NCBI GenBank assembly: GCA_947470805.1
Contig: CANIVU010000059.1
Location: forward strand, 1 to 50,216
Source: Acidobacteriota bacterium
GTDB lineage: Bacteria; Acidobacteriota; Terriglobia; Bryobacterales; Bryobacteraceae
Length of the DNA stretch: 50,216 nt
Reading direction: 5' to 3'
Below, one piece after another: positions 47,278 through 50,216 of the stretch (position 1 is the stretch's first letter; each line of letters opens with the position of its first letter). The notes under the pieces are model-generated. The model saw only the letters and a program-made list of their open reading frames with translations. It did not search any database and was not told the origin of the DNA. The translations under genes and the position numbers were made by a program.

Positions 47278-48627
47278 ATGCTGCCGCTTTCGGTACGGAA
47301 ATGGATGGCGTTTGGGAGCGGGGTGGGTATTGAAGTTGGCCCGGCGGACCTGACGGTTTCGGTTGTGCGGATGCGTCCTTCGGGGGCGTCGGTGTTGGGC
47401 GTGGAGACGATTGAGAACTTCCGGGGGCGGCCGGCGGCGGAGTGGGGCAAGCAGTATGCCGACTTCGTGAAGAAGCACGGGGCGGGGCATGTGGCGTCCG
47501 TCGTGCTGGTGCCGCGGCAGGAAGTGATTGTGCGGACCGTTGCGTTTCCTGGGGTGAAAGACGCCGAGTTGGGGGCGGCGGTGACGTATCAATCCGACAC
47601 GCTGCATCCGTACGAGGAAGACGACGCGGTGCTGGCGTGGGCGCGGCTGGACGCGGTGAATGTGTTGATCGGCGTGGTGCGGCGGCAGGTGTTTGACGGG
47701 TATCTGGCGCTGTTTGCCGAGGCCGGGGTGAAGGTGGCAAGCTTCACGTTTTCGGCGGCGGCGATCCGGTCTGCTATCCGGCTGGTGAACGATCCGCCGG
47801 CGCAGTTGCTATCGGGCCAGCCGACCGCGGATGGGTTTGAAGTGTACGGGGAGAGCGAGGCGAAGGCGGTTTATTCGGCCGTGTTCGATATGGACCCGGC
47901 GCGGGCGTTTGCGTTTGCGGCGGCGGAGTTGCGGTTGCCGGCGGAGACCGAGCCGGTGGAGTTGGGGATGGGGTTGAGCCAGGCGGCGGCGATGGCGAGC
48001 GCGTGCCCGGGGTTGGCGCTGGACGCGAACCTGTTGCCGGAGAGCGCGCGGCGGACGAGTTCGAAGCTGCGGTATGTGCCGACGGCGGTTTTGGCGGTCG
48101 TTTTGGCTGGCGTTTGCGGGGCGATTTTGCTCCACAAGCCGTATGACGAAAAAGTCTATCGGGAGGCGCTGGAGGCAGAGTTGAAGGCGACCGAGCCGTT
48201 GTCTTCGCGAGTGGGGAATTTGGACAAGAACATCGATAAAGCCAAGAAGCGCGTGGTGCAGCTGGACGAGTTCCGGAAGCGGACGCGGGCGGATTTGGAT
48301 TTGGTTTTGGAACTGACGAGTACGTTTGCGGCGCCGGCGTTTTTGAGTGGGTTGGATTTGACGCGGGACAACGTGACGATTACCGGTGAGGCCGAGCAGG
48401 CGGCGCCGTTGTTGCGGGTGCTGGATGGGTCGCCGCGGTTGGCGGGGAGCGAGTTTATTACGCCGATTGGGCGGTTGCAGACGAGCGAGGTTTTCCGGAT
48501 TCGGAGTTTGCGGGAGACACCGCCGCCGGCGCCGGTTGCGGCGGTTGCGGGGGCTGCTGGTGCGGCCGCCGGCGCCGCGCCGACTCCGCCGCCGCAGGTG
48601 GTGATTCCTGGGGTGGTGCGGCCATGA
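47278..48627 (+). CDS. gspL: Type II secretion GspL-like protein (actin-like domain plus membrane anchor)
   Basis: A 449-residue protein. The N-terminal part (GIEVGPADLTVSVVRMRPSGASVLGVETIENF..., VLVPRQEVIVRTVAFPGVKDAELGAAVTYQSDTLHPY) has the PilM/GspL actin-like fold. A membrane helix lies at about 265-285 (PTAVLAVVLAGVCGAILL). A PilN/GspL-type periplasmic coiled coil and ferredoxin-like domain follow (LDKNIDKAKKRVVQLDEFRKRTRADLDLVLELTSTF). The tail is Ala/Pro-rich. It combines PilM- and PilN-like parts in one chain, as GspL does. It starts 2 bases after gspK and ends with ATGA leading into a repeat-borne frame. Confidence 0.85.
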   Translation: MLPLSVRKWMAFGSGVGIEVGPADLTVSVVRMRPSGASVLGVETIENFRGRPAAEWGKQYADFVKKHGAGHVASVVLVPRQEVIVRTVAFPGVKDAELGAAVTYQSDTLHPYEEDDAVLAWARLDAVNVLIGVVRRQVFDGYLALFAEAGVKVASFTFSAAAIRSAIRLVNDPPAQLLSGQPTADGFEVYGESEAKAVYSAVFDMDPARAFAFAAAELRLPAETEPVELGMGLSQAAAMASACPGLALDANLLPESARRTSSKLRYVPTAVLAVVLAGVCGAILLHKPYDEKVYREALEAELKATEPLSSRVGNLDKNIDKAKKRVVQLDEFRKRTRADLDLVLELTSTFAAPAFLSGLDLTRDNVTITGEAEQAAPLLRVLDGSPRLAGSEFITPIGRLQTSEVFRIRSLRETPPPAPVAAVAGAAGAAAGAAPTPPPQVVIPGVVRP

Positions 48628-48862
48628 GTATCTGGCTGGATGGCGCGGTGATGAATGGACAAGGGCTGCGGGGCAGTGTCGCGTTTGGGGACACTCGGCC
48701 TTCGGCCTGCGAGTGTCCCCGTTGGGTTGCGGATGGCGCGCGACCGGGGGCGTCTATTCCGGCTATGCGTGTTTGGCTGGTTGGCGTGGTGATGAATGGA
48801 CAAGGGCTGGGGGAGGGTGTCGCGTTCCGTCGGGTGACCTTCATTTCCGGGGCGGTGGCGGT
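48624..48862 (+). repeat. Repeat-bearing insertion between gspL and gspM with an 80-codon frame
   Basis: Two 63-base direct repeats (48624-48686 and 48765-48827, about 53 of 63 bases identical) flank and overlap the palindrome at 48687-48720. The segment carries an open frame of 80 codons whose ATG overlaps the gspL stop (ATGA at 48624) and whose stop overlaps the gspM start (ATGA at 48863). The predicted peptide (MSIWLDGAVMNGQGLRG..., then MRVWLVGVVMNGQGLGEG) simply reads the repeats and matches no secretion component. Removing the segment would restore a direct gspL-gspM ATGA overlap, which suggests insertion at that tetranucleotide. Confidence 0.75.
48687..48720. repeat. 34-bp GGGGACA palindromic element between gspL and gspM
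   Basis: Arms GGGGACACTCG (48687-48697) and CGAGTGTCCCC (48710-48720) pair perfectly around the interior GCCTTCGGCCTG. The arm bases that differ from the copies at 28839 and 46038 change on both sides together, preserving pairing. The left flank GGGGCAGTGTCGCGTTT matches the common flank. Confidence 0.88.
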
Positions 48863-49450
48863 ATGAATATGAGTGATCGTGATCGGAAAGCGTTGCTGTA
48901 TTTGGCCGGGGCGTTGCTGGTGGCGGCGGTGTTGTATTTCTGGCCCGAGAGTTCGGCGACCCAGGTGGCGGCGGGGGCGAACCAGACGGAGCTGTTGGAG
49001 AAACGGCTGACGAAGGCGCGCGCTCTGTTGATGCAGGTGCCGGACAAGCAGGCCATTTTGAAGCAGGTGCAGGCGGACCTGGGCGTGCGGGAGAAGGGCC
49101 TACTTGTTGCTGATACCGCCGCGCAGGCGCAGGCGCAGTTGTTCCAGGTGCTGCGGCGCGTGGGCCGGGCGCAGGGGCCTCCGATTGAAGTCCGGGCGAA
49201 TGAGATTGGCCAGGCGAAGGCGTTTGGCGATGACTATGGCGAAGTTTCGGTGTCGGTTTCGTTTGAGTGCGGGATTGAGCAGCTGGTAAATTTATTGGCC
49301 GATTTGGGGGCGCAGCCGGAGCTGCTGGCCACCAATGAGATCCGGATTGGGCAGGCCAATGGGCCGCAGAAGGTGATCCCGGTGCGGCTATCGATTTCCG
49401 GAATTGTTCCGAAAAAACTCATTCCGGAGAAGAAGGGACTGTCGTTCTAA
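48863..49450 (+). CDS. gspM: Type II secretion GspM/PilO-like protein
   Basis: A 195-residue inner-membrane protein from ATG 48863. A short cytoplasmic start (MNMSDRDRK) and one membrane helix (ALLYLAGALLVAAVLYFW) precede a coiled coil (LLEKRLTKARALLMQVPDKQAILKQVQADLGVREKGLL). A ferredoxin-like domain (IEVRANEIGQAKAFGDDYGEVSVSVSFECGIEQLVNLLADLGAQPELLATNEIRIG) completes the PilO/GspM layout. The frame continues upstream only through repeat sequence. It partners GspL in the platform. gspC-like follows 2 bases downstream. Confidence 0.83.
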   Translation: MNMSDRDRKALLYLAGALLVAAVLYFWPESSATQVAAGANQTELLEKRLTKARALLMQVPDKQAILKQVQADLGVREKGLLVADTAAQAQAQLFQVLRRVGRAQGPPIEVRANEIGQAKAFGDDYGEVSVSVSFECGIEQLVNLLADLGAQPELLATNEIRIGQANGPQKVIPVRLSISGIVPKKLIPEKKGLSF

Positions 49451-49452
49451 CT

Positions 49453-50196
49453 ATGAGCCGCCTTTTTCTTCTGAATATTCTGTTGCTGGCCGGGATTGCG
49501 ATGGCCACGTTGAAATTATTGGAGCTGCGCGACGAGACGGCGCGGCGGGAAGAGTTGGTCCATTCGAGCGCGCCGACGCTGCCGAAGGCCAAGGGGACGA
49601 CGGCGGTTGTGCCGCCCGATCGTACGGTTGCGGCAAACTATTTGGACATCGCGGCGCGTCTTCTATTTTCGAAGGACCGTAATCCGACAGTGATCATTGC
49701 ACCGCCACCAGTTAAAACCGTTCCCGCTTTTCCGCTGGCGTATGGCGTGTTGATGATGGCTGACCCGCCGATTATCATGATGGCGGCTAAGAAGGGCGAC
49801 CCGCAGAAGGGGTACCGGGCGGGCGATCCGATTGGCGATTACAAGATTGTTTCCTTCGATAACCGCACCATTACGTTTGAGTGGGACGGGCAGAAGTTCA
49901 CGAAGAATGTGCAGGAGTTGGTGGACCGGGACGCGCAGAGCGCGCAGTTGTTGAACCGGCAGAATGTGCAGAATATTCCCGAGCAGACGGCGGCGGTGCC
50001 GACGGCGAGCAAGCCGCAGGTTTTGTCCGATACGGGAAGTTCGCAGCAAGGTACGCCGGGTCCGGATATTGGTGGCGGCATGCGCGCCTGTGGGCCGGGC
50101 GATACGGCGGCGCCGGGAACGATGTCGGACGGGTACCGCAAAGTAGTCAGTGAAACTCCCTTCGGTAAGGTTTGCCGTTGGGAAAAGGTGAAGTAA
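49453..50196 (+). CDS. gspC: Type II secretion GspC-like inner-membrane protein
   Basis: A 247-residue protein with one N-terminal membrane helix (about 3-22: LFLLNILLLAGIAMATLKLL). The HR-like domain spans about 60-165: NYLDIAARLLFSKDRNPTVIIAPPP, FPLAYGVLMMADPPIIMMAAKKGDP, GYRAGDPIGDYKIVSFDNRTITFEWDGQKFTKNVQEL, which is the homology region that binds the secretin in GspC. No PDZ domain is present. The rest is a Gln/Ser/Gly-rich linker and a Cys-containing tail (MRACGPGDTAAPG, FGKVCRWEKVK) that could be disulfide-linked. Its position before a new ATG with AAGGAG suggests the secretin gene follows. Confidence 0.78.
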   Translation: MSRLFLLNILLLAGIAMATLKLLELRDETARREELVHSSAPTLPKAKGTTAVVPPDRTVAANYLDIAARLLFSKDRNPTVIIAPPPVKTVPAFPLAYGVLMMADPPIIMMAAKKGDPQKGYRAGDPIGDYKIVSFDNRTITFEWDGQKFTKNVQELVDRDAQSAQLLNRQNVQNIPEQTAAVPTASKPQVLSDTGSSQQGTPGPDIGGGMRACGPGDTAAPGTMSDGYRKVVSETPFGKVCRWEKVK

Positions 50197-50204
50197 GGAG
50201 CCTT

Positions 50205-50216
50205 ATGAAATTTCCC
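50205..50216 (+). CDS. Start of the next gene, probably the secretin GspD
   Basis: ATG 50205 is preceded by AAGGAG at 50195-50200 with a 4-base spacer, nine bases after the gspC-like stop. Only four codons (MKFP) are in the window. The secretin is the one core type II component not yet seen, so it is the expected product; the sequence itself cannot confirm it. Confidence 0.4.

Overview
The window looks like a GC-rich chromosome segment from an Acidobacteriota member, most likely of the Bryobacterales/Solibacter lineage. This is inferred from family content, not from a marker gene: an Oar-like TonB-dependent receptor with an N-terminal carboxypeptidase-regulatory domain, a Tat-exported Gfo/Idh/MocA oxidoreductase, a GMC oxidoreductase with a gluconate-dehydrogenase subunit-3 partner, a BlaI/M56 pair, and dispersed GGGGACAC...GTGTCCCC palindromes. 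There are no rRNA, tRNA, CRISPR or intact insertion sequences.

Layout. 1-2978: a cut-off S41-like protease, an isoprenylcysteine-methyltransferase-like protein, a WG-repeat protein and a SnoaL-like protein. 3055-7271: a large outer-membrane receptor and a secreted protein, separated by a perfect hairpin. 7338-10036: phosphoglucomutase followed by an Rpn-type nuclease and a stand-alone copy of its C-terminal domain. 10048-14888: an enolase-superfamily dehydratase, a glycosyltransferase-methyltransferase fusion, and a BlaI repressor with two operators driving itself and an M56/TonB hybrid. 14907-15558: VapBC. 15559-19575 (minus): envelope and replication operon psd-pssA-(ASADH-like)-lptE-holA. 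19619-23922: M28 peptidase, GMC pair, YihY. 23938-25556: a two-gene ATPase plus TOPRIM module of lower GC, architecturally like split OLD/PARIS-type defence. 25543-30194: receiver-DUF3052 protein, Gfo/Idh oxidoreductase, mutarotase-like protein, amidohydrolase. 30298-31832: a small TetR-controlled operon with three near-perfect operators. 31829-37535 (minus): threonine dehydratase-like enzyme, lipoprotein, two tandem paralogous regulatory-domain proteins, M16 peptidase. 37631-39033: a conserved hypothetical gene and a toxin-antitoxin pair whose toxin is frameshifted. 39381-50216: a long, mostly overlapping operon: ECF sigma, anti-sigma, a secreted protein, then type II secretion genes gspE-F-G-H-I-J-K-L-M-C, with gspD expected next.

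Two larger-scale signals stand out. First, the plus strand is C-rich up to about 28-30 kb and G-rich from about 31 kb onward regardless of gene direction, as expected at a replication-strand switch or a rearrangement junction. Second, a 34-bp palindromic element with compensatory arm changes occurs at 28.8, 46.0 and 48.7 kb, with related longer forms at 11.3 and 46.2 kb. Three of these copies sit inside the secretion operon, where they lengthen the gspK reading frame and separate gspL from gspM without breaking the start-stop overlaps.
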